DNA of 16,873 nucleotides. Origin: Euryarchaeota archaeon UBA4. GTDB taxonomy: Archaea; Thermoplasmatota; Poseidoniia; Poseidoniales; Thalassarchaeaceae. Where the stretch lies: contig DAFQ01000038.1 of assembly GCA_002497985.1 (NCBI GenBank), positions 1,649 through 18,521 of the forward strand, given 5' to 3'. Positions 1 through 7,207 of this stretch are shown piece after piece. Each line of letters opens with the position of its first letter. Position 1 is the stretch's first letter. Both the position numbers and the translations under genes were made by a program. The notes beneath the pieces were generated by a model. That model was not told the origin of the DNA. It worked only from the letters and a program-made list of their open reading frames with translations, and did not search any database.

Positions 1-372
1 GGTGTTCTTCTGGTCATCCTCGCCCACCGGGACGTCTGGATGCAGGATATTCGGGACTTTCATCCTCAAAGCATCCCTCTTCTCCAGGCATTCATCGGCA
101 TATGCTCCCAATTCGGAAATCCTGTTCCCGAGATCAGCTACTTCGGCTATGATGGAATCTGCCGAAGCCGAGTCTCCCGCTTTCTTCGCCTCCGCAATGC
201 CCTTCGCAGCAGCGTTTCTCTCCCGCCTTATCTGATCGGCATCGTACTGCGCCTTTCGCCACTCCTCGTCCAGTCTGATGATCTCGTCTATGGCGTCATG
301 GGGAATCCCCCTCCTGTCGTGATCGGCACGAATCAGGTCCGATTGGTCACGGAACATGGCGATGTCCAGCAT
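1..372 (-). CDS. serS: Seryl-tRNA synthetase, N-terminal part (runs off the left edge)
   Basis: This is the first 124 codons of seryl-tRNA synthetase, which charges tRNA-Ser in the cytoplasm. The reading frame is open from an ATG at 372 to the window edge, so the catalytic class II domain is missing only because the window ends. What is visible is the N-terminal tRNA-binding arm: it starts MLDIAMFRDQSDLIRADHDR, continues through a long charged helical stretch rich in Arg, Glu and Ala (about residues 30-95, expected to form the antiparallel coiled coil), and ends with PNILHPDVPVGEDDQKN, the typical linker before the catalytic core. The gene lies 55 bp downstream of the A22 protease on the same strand and may be cotranscribed with it. 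It looks like the common bacterial/archaeal SerRS, not the rare methanogen type. Confidence 0.92.
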   Translation of the reverse strand, partial: MLDIAMFRDQSDLIRADHDRRGIPHDAIDEIIRLDEEWRKAQYDADQIRRERNAAAKGIAEAKKAGDSASADSIIAEVADLGNRISELGAYADECLEKRDALRMKVPNILHPDVPVGEDDQKNT

Positions 373-427
373 GGCTACCGAACCTAATGGCCGGATTGCA
401 CACTTTCAAGGAATCGGGAGAAAACGG

Positions 428-1531
428 TCAAAGGAAGGTGATGTCCTGCCATAACTGGTCTAAACCGAGAGCGAAATAGCCCGAAATTAGGTATCCCAAT
501 ATGGAACCCCCATTCAGGAGCGGGAGGCCGGCTTGCGGCTTGCCCCTAGCCACTTGGGTCATCAGTGCCAAGTATCCCACCAAACCCCCGATCAGCGTGC
601 CAAGACCCACTATTAGAGAATCCGAGTACATCACGCCGAAGGCACTGAAGTAAGCGACCTCACTCCCTGTCTGGGGGAGGAAGGAAACCGATGAGATCAC
701 TAGCATCCCGGGGAATATTACGTCCCCAAGACCCATGAACAGGGCCTCGCGACCCTTCGGCTTACCCCTCCCTACCGGGACTTCTGGAACCGGGTCTTCC
801 CAGTCCCTGGGTCCCTCATTGGGCACATCGTCCCGCATCACACTGTCTCCCTCGTCTAGGAATGAGTAGTCAGAGCTCTTCGGGGCAACTAGGAGGACTG
901 GGAGCTTCAGGTCGATCATTGTGTCTGCTAATTCCAGCATGTGCTTGCTCCCATTCACTGCCCAGTGGTCATAAATGGCCGCGAGAATCATGAATGCAAT
1001 GATTAGGACAGGAACGAATGAAATCCCAATCATCGTCACAACACCAGCTCCAACCATTATTCCAACCCCATTAACCACGTACCACTCCGGGTAAACGTGC
1101 AGTAGGTAGATCGAGCCAACACTGACAACCAAACTCGCTATGATTACTGCATTCAGGGACTCCATATTGAGGATGAATAGCAACAAGGCCGCATATGGCT
1201 GAACTGCGTAGAAGAGGCTCATCCACAGGGCAAAAAGCACAATCCCCTTGATCAACCAGTCAATCCCCTTGCGAGCAAGCCAGATTATTGCCACCGTGAA
1301 AATCCCAATCATAAGCAGTTCCAGTGCTATGAATCCCCCTTTCGATGTCCCGGACTCGCCGAAAGCCCGGGCTTCAGGAATGTTGTATATTGGTTGAATA
1401 CTAAGCCCGATGAGAATGGTAGCCACGAACATGCCACCCATGCCCATCATAGAGGTCCATTGACCCCTCATCAAGTCCAGCAGACTTCCCTCCTCGCCAT
1501 CTGCCATGTATGCACGAACTTCAAGGGCCAT
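428..1531 (-). CDS. Presenilin-like A22 family intramembrane aspartyl protease
   Basis: A 367-residue polytopic membrane protein of the archaeal presenilin/signal-peptide-peptidase homologue family (PSH), which cuts transmembrane segments inside the bilayer. Seen directly: about nine hydrophobic segments; the first catalytic Asp in YDHWAV (D188) followed by KHMLELADT and DLKLPVLLVAP, a very typical archaeal stretch; a long polar loop (residues 218-262); the second catalytic Asp in GLGD (D270); and GLPLL (335-339) in the place of the PAL motif. The start at 1531 is preceded by AGGTGAT, a reasonable ribosome-binding site. Its 5' end faces folC across only 50 bp, so two divergent promoters must share that space. 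The substrate cannot be read from sequence; known family roles are clearing signal-peptide remnants and cleaving type II membrane proteins. Confidence 0.88.
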   Translation of the reverse strand: MALEVRAYMADGEEGSLLDLMRGQWTSMMGMGGMFVATILIGLSIQPIYNIPEARAFGESGTSKGGFIALELLMIGIFTVAIIWLARKGIDWLIKGIVLFALWMSLFYAVQPYAALLLFILNMESLNAVIIASLVVSVGSIYLLHVYPEWYVVNGVGIMVGAGVVTMIGISFVPVLIIAFMILAAIYDHWAVNGSKHMLELADTMIDLKLPVLLVAPKSSDYSFLDEGDSVMRDDVPNEGPRDWEDPVPEVPVGRGKPKGREALFMGLGDVIFPGMLVISSVSFLPQTGSEVAYFSAFGVMYSDSLIVGLGTLIGGLVGYLALMTQVARGKPQAGLPLLNGGSILGYLISGYFALGLDQLWQDITFL

Positions 1532-1581
1532 ATCACCTTGACCCGTACACGCACAGCAGAGAGTGGCAGGGGGTGAACCAA

Positions 1582-2802
1582 ATGAGCGATAGAGAATGGC
1601 TCAATGATAGACTCTCAATGGGAGTCAAACTGGGACTCGAGAACTGTAGGGAAATCCTCAGCAGATTGGGTGACCCACATCTCGATTTCCCGTCTATACA
1701 CGTTGCAGGAACCAATGGAAAGGGCTCCCTGTGCGTAAAACTGTCCGCAGCCTCATCCTCGAGTGGCGATGTCACTGGACTGTTCACTTCGCCCCATTTG
1801 ATCACAGTGGAGGAAAGAATCAGAATCGATGGAAGGCCAATATCGCCCGAATCCTTCAACCATCTCCTGGATATGGTCAGAAAGGCCTCGGAGAAAGCCC
1901 CTGAGATTTCACCGACGTACTTCGAAACCACCTTCCTTGTAGCCATGCTCTCATTCAGCCTCTCGGGGGTCGATCGCGCCATCATAGAAACTGGCATGGG
2001 AGGCAGGCTAGATGCCACTAGGATGGTCAATGCCGACTTATGCATACTGACTACAGTATCTATGGACCATTCTGAGTTTCTAGGGCCAACTCTCGCTGAC
2101 ATAGCAGCCGAGAAGGCCGCCATTCACCGTCCAGGTGTACCTCTAATCGCACTCCAGCAGAGCGATCGGGGAGTCATCAAGGCAATTGAGGATGCCGCGG
2201 GGAATGACCTGATGTGGTGGCCCGTGGATACTTCAACCCCGAAAAAGTGGGATAGCTACGACTCACTGGTGGGGGCAGTTGCAGCTTACCTGAATTGGGA
2301 TCACTCGTCTTCCGAGTGCATTTGGCCGGGCCGGTCCCCGAACTTCGGAAAGGATTGGGCAGAGGGAGTCACAACAAGACTGAGCGCAGCTCACAACGCA
2401 GAGAGTATTGAGAGCGATCTAAGTGAGGTAACCGCCCCAACTGTGATTCTATTCGGAATGACCAGAAAGGCCGATCTAAAGTCAACTCTCTCCCCTTTGG
2501 TCACGGAGATTTGCATGGACCGAGTGTTCCCGAAGGTGATATTCACCGAGCCCAATAGTGGCAGGAACCCAGCTGTAACAGTGGAGGAGCTCTCGGAGGC
2601 AATGGAACAACTAGGGGTTGGATATGTTCCAACAGAAGCTGTGAAGGATCCCCTGAAAGCGTTTGAGATTGCTGGCTCAATGGCTAGGGAGGAGAATTTG
2701 GAACTGTTGGTAATTGGAAGCGTGTATCTGATTGGGGACCTGCTGCAATATGTGGTGGAAAGGGACGGCCTGGACCTCTGGGAAGTGCTGACAGCCCACT
2801 AA
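1582..2802 (+). CDS. folC: Folylpolyglutamate synthase / dihydrofolate synthase (Mur ligase family)
   Basis: A 406-residue ATP-dependent ligase that adds glutamate to folates (polyglutamylation) and, in some members, makes dihydrofolate from dihydropteroate. Seen directly: the Mur-ligase P-loop in VAGTNGKGS (residues 41-49), the folate-loop region TGLFTSPHLITVEERI (65-80), the IIETGMGGRLDATR block (135-147), and TTVSMDHSEFLGPTLADIAAEKAAI (157-181). The C-terminal half is more divergent: AHN is kept at 270-272, but the preceding Asp-Gly of the usual DGAHN motif reads Ser-Ala. I chose the ATG at 1582 because GGGGGTGA lies just upstream and the family N-terminus aligns there; an in-frame upstream ATG at 1510 would overlap the divergent protease gene. 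It heads a plus-strand run with the next two genes. Which of the two activities dominates cannot be decided from sequence. Confidence 0.88.
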   Translation: MSDREWLNDRLSMGVKLGLENCREILSRLGDPHLDFPSIHVAGTNGKGSLCVKLSAASSSSGDVTGLFTSPHLITVEERIRIDGRPISPESFNHLLDMVRKASEKAPEISPTYFETTFLVAMLSFSLSGVDRAIIETGMGGRLDATRMVNADLCILTTVSMDHSEFLGPTLADIAAEKAAIHRPGVPLIALQQSDRGVIKAIEDAAGNDLMWWPVDTSTPKKWDSYDSLVGAVAAYLNWDHSSSECIWPGRSPNFGKDWAEGVTTRLSAAHNAESIESDLSEVTAPTVILFGMTRKADLKSTLSPLVTEICMDRVFPKVIFTEPNSGRNPAVTVEELSEAMEQLGVGYVPTEAVKDPLKAFEIAGSMAREENLELLVIGSVYLIGDLLQYVVERDGLDLWEVLTAH

Positions 2803-2841
2803 GAACCCAAGTATGATGACTATCTGTGAGGGGTGTATCGC

Positions 2842-3165
2842 ATGTCGTCCAGAGATGAGAACAAGCCCGAGATTACAGTAGTAGTGGAGTCCAGAGACAC
2901 CACCTCGAAGGTCATACTTCTGGCTATGGTAATACTCCTGTCAGGCGTTCTAGTGGCATTGCTAACAACTGAAGCAGGGGAGGATATCCTGGCAAAAAGC
3001 GGAATCGGCTCCGGTAATTGCGGTGACGGCATTGACAACGACAAGGGGGGCCAAGCCGATGAGGATGATCCAGATTGCTATAACAATCCCGAGGTTTGGG
3101 AGGGATATGACGAGAATCGCTCTGAGGCCAACAGAGATAACGACCCCCCGGGTGGGCAACCCTGA
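2842..3165 (+). CDS. Small single-pass membrane protein with a DGIDND...DPDC motif
   Basis: A 107-residue protein of unknown function. It has a polar N-terminus of about 22 residues, one transmembrane helix (VILLAMVILLSGVLVALL, about 24-41), and an acidic tail carrying one copy of C-GDGIDND-x-GG-x2-DEDDPDC (C60 to C79). This Cys-flanked Asp-rich motif resembles the DGxDNDxDGxxDxxDxxC elements found, often repeated, in secreted proteins and listed as putative metal-binding motifs. A single copy next to a membrane anchor suggests an extracytoplasmic, cation-binding tail, but no function is known. ATG at 2842 is preferred over GTG at 2833 because GAGGGGTG sits six bases before the ATG. The gene begins 39 bp after folC and ends 9 bp before the deaminase, so it is probably cotranscribed with both. 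Confidence 0.72.
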   Translation: MSSRDENKPEITVVVESRDTTSKVILLAMVILLSGVLVALLTTEAGEDILAKSGIGSGNCGDGIDNDKGGQADEDDPDCYNNPEVWEGYDENRSEANRDNDPPGGQP

Positions 3166-3174
3166 GGTGTAATC

Positions 3175-3612
3175 ATGAGCTCAAAATGGGACACACGTTT
3201 CCTAAATCTTGCAAAGCACATCTCGGATTGGTCGAAAGACCCCTCAACCAAGGTCGGTTGCGTTGTTGTCGGTGAAGATCGAGAAATCCGCTCAACCGGA
3301 TTCAATGGATTTCCAAGGGGGATCGAAGACACTGCAGCTAGGCTGAACGACCGCGAGCAGAAGTATCCAATGATCTGCCACGCTGAAGAGAATGCAATAA
3401 TGCATGCTGCTAGAATAGGCATCTCTCTCAAAGACTGCACCGCCTATGTGACTTGGCCACCATGTTCACGTTGCGCCCGCTCTCTGATTCAAGCAGGCGT
3501 TGGAGAAGTAGTGTATCCTTCAGATTGCGAGATACCAGAGAGATGGGAGGCTGATTTCGAGATTGCAACGAGTATGTTCAATGAATCAGGCGTATCCTAT
3601 CGCTCAGCCTGA
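3175..3612 (+). CDS. Deoxycytidylate (dCMP) deaminase
   Basis: A 145-residue zinc-dependent deaminase of the cytidine/deoxycytidylate deaminase superfamily. dCMP deaminases convert dCMP to dUMP, the substrate for thymidylate synthesis. Seen directly: WSKDPSTKVGCVVV and STGFNGFPRGIEDT (residues 19-53), the catalytic zinc ligand and proton shuttle in CHAEENAI (H69, E71), and the second zinc motif in WPPCSRCA (C97, C100), followed by AGVGEVVYP. The order and spacing match the short dCMP deaminase class with a WSKDPSTKVG motif, which lacks the extra N-terminal zinc site of the longer class. GAGGTG upstream supports the start. It is the last gene of the folC run and its stop codon directly abuts that of the P-loop kinase on the other strand. 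A related nucleotide deaminase specificity cannot be excluded. Confidence 0.87.
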   Translation: MSSKWDTRFLNLAKHISDWSKDPSTKVGCVVVGEDREIRSTGFNGFPRGIEDTAARLNDREQKYPMICHAEENAIMHAARIGISLKDCTAYVTWPPCSRCARSLIQAGVGEVVYPSDCEIPERWEADFEIATSMFNESGVSYRSA

Positions 3613-4185
3613 TTACTTGGATAAGGTGACCCATAGCTCCTCGAGGTCAGAGTGCAACTCCTCTAAGCTCCCATCATTCACCAATATCAGGTCTGCTAGC
3701 GCTGCGGTTGCGTTCAGAGCCTGCCCTGATTCATCCTTGGCAACAGCCTCTTTCTCTTCATTAGCGAAGAAGGTCTCTTTGTCGGAAACATCTCCAGTCC
3801 TTGCACGGGACTGTGCTCTTTGCCAGCGTTCTTCCATCCCCGATCGAACTTCGATTAGAATGAAGTCATCACGCTGCCGTAGGGCTTCGACCTCACCAGG
3901 TGTCCGTATCGAATCGATGACAGCATCCCCTCCCCCTATCCTCTCGAGTAACATCTCAGCGAGGATGCCAGCCCCACCGATTCGGCGCAATTCATTACCA
4001 CCCTCGATCAAGCTCTCCCGAGACTCCTCTATTCCTTTCTCTTCGAGATGAGAACGAATGGAATCAGAGCAGGATTCGCTACCAAGTCCCTTGGAAACAA
4101 GCCAAGCAACAACTGTGGATTTACCCGAGGCATAGCGACCGGTCAGTCCTATCAGCACGTGCTGATGCGCGGGACCTCCGGGCAT
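3613..4185 (-). CDS. P-loop nucleotide kinase, CoaE/dNMP-kinase-like
   Basis: A 190-residue P-loop kinase. Seen directly: Walker A GLTGRYASGKST (residues 13-24), a lid/substrate region SDSIRSHLEEKGIEESRESLIEGGNELRR (40-68), VIDSIRTPGEVEALR (89-103) as the Walker B-like strand plus an Arg substrate contact, and a C-terminal AD-x-I-x-VNDGS turn (164-173). Related archaeal proteins are often labelled dephospho-CoA kinase, but known archaeal dephospho-CoA kinase belongs to the unrelated DUF359 family, so I regard a (deoxy)nucleotide kinase role as more likely. The tail-to-tail dCMP deaminase supports this only by context. The ATG lies 8 bp after the lhr stop with no ribosome-binding site in front, suggesting translational coupling to lhr; GTG at 4158, just before LIGLTG, is an alternative start. 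Confidence 0.75.
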   Translation of the reverse strand: MPGGPAHQHVLIGLTGRYASGKSTVVAWLVSKGLGSESCSDSIRSHLEEKGIEESRESLIEGGNELRRIGGAGILAEMLLERIGGGDAVIDSIRTPGEVEALRQRDDFILIEVRSGMEERWQRAQSRARTGDVSDKETFFANEEKEAVAKDESGQALNATAALADLILVNDGSLEELHSDLEELWVTLSK

Positions 4186-4193
4186 AGTGGTTT

Positions 4194-7169
4194 CTAGCCC
4201 CAGAACCTTCTAGTCCTAGCATATTGCAGTTCTGCGTTGTGGATTGCCCGAAGTAGCCTTACCCTATCTCCGGGCGGTCCTCTCAGCAATCTTGTCGCAG
4301 TATCCTCACCTACCCCCCTGCCCATGAGGCATAGAACAGCATCCTGTCCGTGAGTCCTGAGAAGCTCCGCGTTCCTCTGCATCCTCCCACTGACCTTAGG
4401 GTCCTTGCTCGCCACCCACTCAGAGAGCATCGACTCCATCCTCTCAGGGGCGCAGGCCTGCATAGTTCCACCGCATGTGGAGCATGGTTCAATGACAGTC
4501 ATTCGTTCCACCCTCCTCCTGGTCTTGCCCATGCAGTTCAGACAGATTAGGACGGTTCTTTCGTTCAGTAGTCGAGTCTCCAGGCGCTCCCTGATTTCTG
4601 CATCGCTCCATGCAGGGAGGAGCAAGTCCCTCTCTGCTCTGGGAGAAACGCCGAGCCTTCCAGCGGGCGTGTGGTGAATGGCAATATCCCCTCTCTGTAG
4701 GCCTCTGAGCAAATCCTGGGTGGCATCAATGTCCATCCTCTCATGGAACAATTTGTCCAGGGCCTCCTCGATAACGGGAGTTCCCCTGTATCGGCTCATC
4801 AGACCCTCGAGATTGACCTTCCTCGGGTCAACTCCCTTCTTCAGAACCCCCATCCTCCTAGCGACTTGGACCACCCTCCACCTCACAGCTCGGCCGTTCG
4901 GTATCGTCATCCTCATTATCGATGGAAGGGCCTCTGCCGAGGTCCCTGTTAGCCACTCTATCACATTGCCCGGAGTGACTCCAGGTACCTGCAGGGAAAC
5001 TCTGTAGGGGTCGATAATTGCCCTCCCCATCCTCCCCTCGTTGAGCGAACCCATCGCCTGTAGGAAGTGTGCCAGGGTCTCGTTCACTCTTGATCCATGG
5101 CAGGTGTTCAGGATTACAGCCCCATCCCTCTCGGAAACGGTCATGGTCCGGTCGTCAGGAAGTATCCCGGAGGAATCAAGATGCTCTGCAACGCTTCCCA
5201 TGAAAGCCTCCCTGGCATCATCGGACAATGGGTACGAGCCCAAATCGGCGACACTCCCCTCATCATCCATCGCTCCCATTGCAATGGCAGCGCTCCTCCT
5301 CAATTGCCCGACTTCAATAGCCACTTCGATTGGAACAGGAGGCAGTTCCCCGGACCAGACGGGCACCTCTCCAGTGTCCTTCACCGGGACCACGAGAAGC
5401 TCTTCCTGCTCTGGGTCGGCATCAACTATCTGCCAAGTCCTCCCGGCCATTACGAAAGTCCTGGTTCTTGCTAGGTCCCCATCGTCATCCCCTCCGAGAG
5501 ACAGAACGAATGCCTCATCCACTGTACCAAGGATTCCCCTGCCAACAGCATCCCTGACTCTGTAGGAAAGCTCATCCGGAATCATCGAGATATGCTCAAT
5601 ACGAGTTCTCCCAAGTCTCCCTGAGGGGGAAAACCATCCCTCGGAAAGGGAATCGGGTAGCGCACCCATAAATTGCCTCTTCCACTTCTCCTTGTCGGCC
5701 TCTGAATGCTCCTCTTCCCAGGACGGCCTCTCTTCAGGAGCATCTCCATCCGTCCTTCTCGAGAGCTCCCTCCACAGGCTTGCCGGCCATGTCGTGACAT
5801 CAGAATCTGCAGGCTCCTCAATTAGTCTGATCATCCACCTGTCATTGAGGACCCTCAGTATCGAGATAGTGCTACCCCCATTCCAATCATTGAAAATGGA
5901 GCAATTGGATATTATCTCAGTGGCAAGTCCGATGGGCACGACCCCCCTTTCGATAGACATCTGAAGAAACTGGTTTGCAGCCACTACAGCAGGATTAGTC
6001 CGCCATTCCACGCCCTCCAGTTCTCCAGCCATGGCCCTCCTCGAAATTACGGCCCCCTCGGCAATCTCATCAATTTCCCAGGCTAGCAGCTCACCCCTCC
6101 CCGAACCGCCTAAGTGATGCTCAGCCCTCCCCATTCTCTGTAGAAGCCTGTCTACCGCTCTGGGACTTTGTATCTGGTGAACTCTTCGAATACTCCCAAT
6201 GTCTATTCCCAACTCAAGGCTGCTGGTGCAAATAATCCCATGCAGAGAGCCACTCCTCAGTGCCTCTTCCATCTCCCGACGAGTCTCAGCTGCAAGGCTC
6301 CCATGATGAACACCCAGACGAAGGTCGCCATTCATGTTGCCAAGCCTCTGGGCAACTGACTCTGCAGCGTTACGAGAGTTTACGAAGACTAGAGCGGGAC
6401 TTTCATCCAGGAGTGAATGTACTAGGCGTCGGTGTGCCGCTACGGCATGTGGCGTGCTGGACCAACTCACCGCCTCCGCCTCATCAAAAACGCTAGGAGG
6501 CTCTCTGTGAACCACAACTTCAGTGGTCCTCGGAGCAGGCCCATGTATGGCTGATGCATTTGTAGAAACCCATCTTGCCATCTCTTCGGGATTGCCCACG
6601 GTTGCCGACAAACCGACTCTCTGGAAGTCACTTGGGCAATAGGCCCTGATCCTTTCCAATCCAACCAACAATTGCGCACCCCTCTCAGAAGATGCAAGAT
6701 CGTGCACCTCATCCAGAACTACGGCCTTTACTCCAGCCAGATGCGTCCTAAGCCTGCTGCCTAGAAGCATAATCTGTGCAGTTTCTGGAGTGGTGACCAG
6801 GAGATTTGGGGGGCTCTTGGATTGCTTGGTCCTAACTTTCTGAGGGGTGTCCCCATGTCTTAGCCCAACACTTAGCCCCAGTGGCTCAAGCATCTCTGCA
6901 AGCCTCCTGTCTATGTCTCTGTTCAAGGCCCTTAGTGGTGTGATGTAGAGTATTGAAAGGCCACTCCAACCCTCTTCCAGGCATCTTGAGACTAGGGGGA
7001 GAATGGCTGCCTCAGTTTTCCCGCTTCCGGTGGGGGCAACCAGAACTCGGTCAAGTCCTTTCATCAGGTCAGGGATGGACGCCTCTTGGATTGGAGTCAA
7101 TTTCCAACCAAGATTAGAAACCAGCTCCCCAACTTTTGGATGGAGGGAACCGGCCGACTCGCCACTCAT
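4194..7169 (-). CDS. lhr: Lhr-type ATP-dependent DNA/RNA helicase
   Basis: A 991-residue superfamily 2 helicase of the Lhr (large helicase-related) family, involved in DNA repair and nucleic-acid remodelling. Seen directly: the Q-motif region LTPIQEASIP (24-33), Walker A APTGSGKTEA (45-54), ITPLRALNRD (motif Ia), TTPETAQIML, DEVH (153-156), GLSATVGNPEE (motif III), TSSLELGIDIGSIRRVHQ (motif V) and QRMGRAEHH (motif VI). The remaining two-thirds fits the Lhr winged-helix and core-domain region, and there is a zinc motif near the end, CLNC (876-879) with CSTC (896-899), of the sort seen in archaeal Lhr proteins. The gene lies 38 bp after the lipoprotein gene on the same strand and 8 bp before the kinase. 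The length suits archaeal Lhr-core proteins, which lack the long C-terminal extension of bacterial Lhr. Confidence 0.93.
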   Translation of the reverse strand: MSGESAGSLHPKVGELVSNLGWKLTPIQEASIPDLMKGLDRVLVAPTGSGKTEAAILPLVSRCLEEGWSGLSILYITPLRALNRDIDRRLAEMLEPLGLSVGLRHGDTPQKVRTKQSKSPPNLLVTTPETAQIMLLGSRLRTHLAGVKAVVLDEVHDLASSERGAQLLVGLERIRAYCPSDFQRVGLSATVGNPEEMARWVSTNASAIHGPAPRTTEVVVHREPPSVFDEAEAVSWSSTPHAVAAHRRLVHSLLDESPALVFVNSRNAAESVAQRLGNMNGDLRLGVHHGSLAAETRREMEEALRSGSLHGIICTSSLELGIDIGSIRRVHQIQSPRAVDRLLQRMGRAEHHLGGSGRGELLAWEIDEIAEGAVISRRAMAGELEGVEWRTNPAVVAANQFLQMSIERGVVPIGLATEIISNCSIFNDWNGGSTISILRVLNDRWMIRLIEEPADSDVTTWPASLWRELSRRTDGDAPEERPSWEEEHSEADKEKWKRQFMGALPDSLSEGWFSPSGRLGRTRIEHISMIPDELSYRVRDAVGRGILGTVDEAFVLSLGGDDDGDLARTRTFVMAGRTWQIVDADPEQEELLVVPVKDTGEVPVWSGELPPVPIEVAIEVGQLRRSAAIAMGAMDDEGSVADLGSYPLSDDAREAFMGSVAEHLDSSGILPDDRTMTVSERDGAVILNTCHGSRVNETLAHFLQAMGSLNEGRMGRAIIDPYRVSLQVPGVTPGNVIEWLTGTSAEALPSIMRMTIPNGRAVRWRVVQVARRMGVLKKGVDPRKVNLEGLMSRYRGTPVIEEALDKLFHERMDIDATQDLLRGLQRGDIAIHHTPAGRLGVSPRAERDLLLPAWSDAEIRERLETRLLNERTVLICLNCMGKTRRRVERMTVIEPCSTCGGTMQACAPERMESMLSEWVASKDPKVSGRMQRNAELLRTHGQDAVLCLMGRGVGEDTATRLLRGPPGDRVRLLRAIHNAELQYARTRRFWG

Positions 7170-7207
7170 GCCTCTCTGCCAGAGTCATCCCGGAAAACCC
7201 TCTCCCT

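Noticed and set aside
1533..2123. 196-codon open frame on the minus strand opposite folC
   Set aside because: It lies wholly antisense to the conserved N-terminal half of FolC and has a Ser-rich sequence without recognisable domains.
3563..4051. 162-codon open frame on the plus strand opposite the P-loop kinase
   Set aside because: It starts inside the deaminase gene and runs antisense to the kinase; its Ser/Arg-rich composition with no domain is typical of a shadow frame.
3613..4185. Naming the P-loop kinase as coaE
   Set aside because: The Walker A and Arg regions fit several small nucleotide kinases, and characterised archaeal dephospho-CoA kinase belongs to a different family, so the symbol would be unsafe.
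3175..4185. Calling the deaminase/kinase pair an anti-phage defence system
   Set aside because: The genes are on opposite strands, the deaminase shares a transcript with folC, and no other defence gene or mobile-element trace is nearby, so housekeeping nucleotide metabolism is simpler.
5041..5565. 174-codon open frame on the plus strand inside lhr
   Set aside because: It is antisense to the well-supported helicase gene, is rich in Ser, Pro and Thr as expected from reading a GC-rich gene backwards, and shows no motif or ribosome-binding site.
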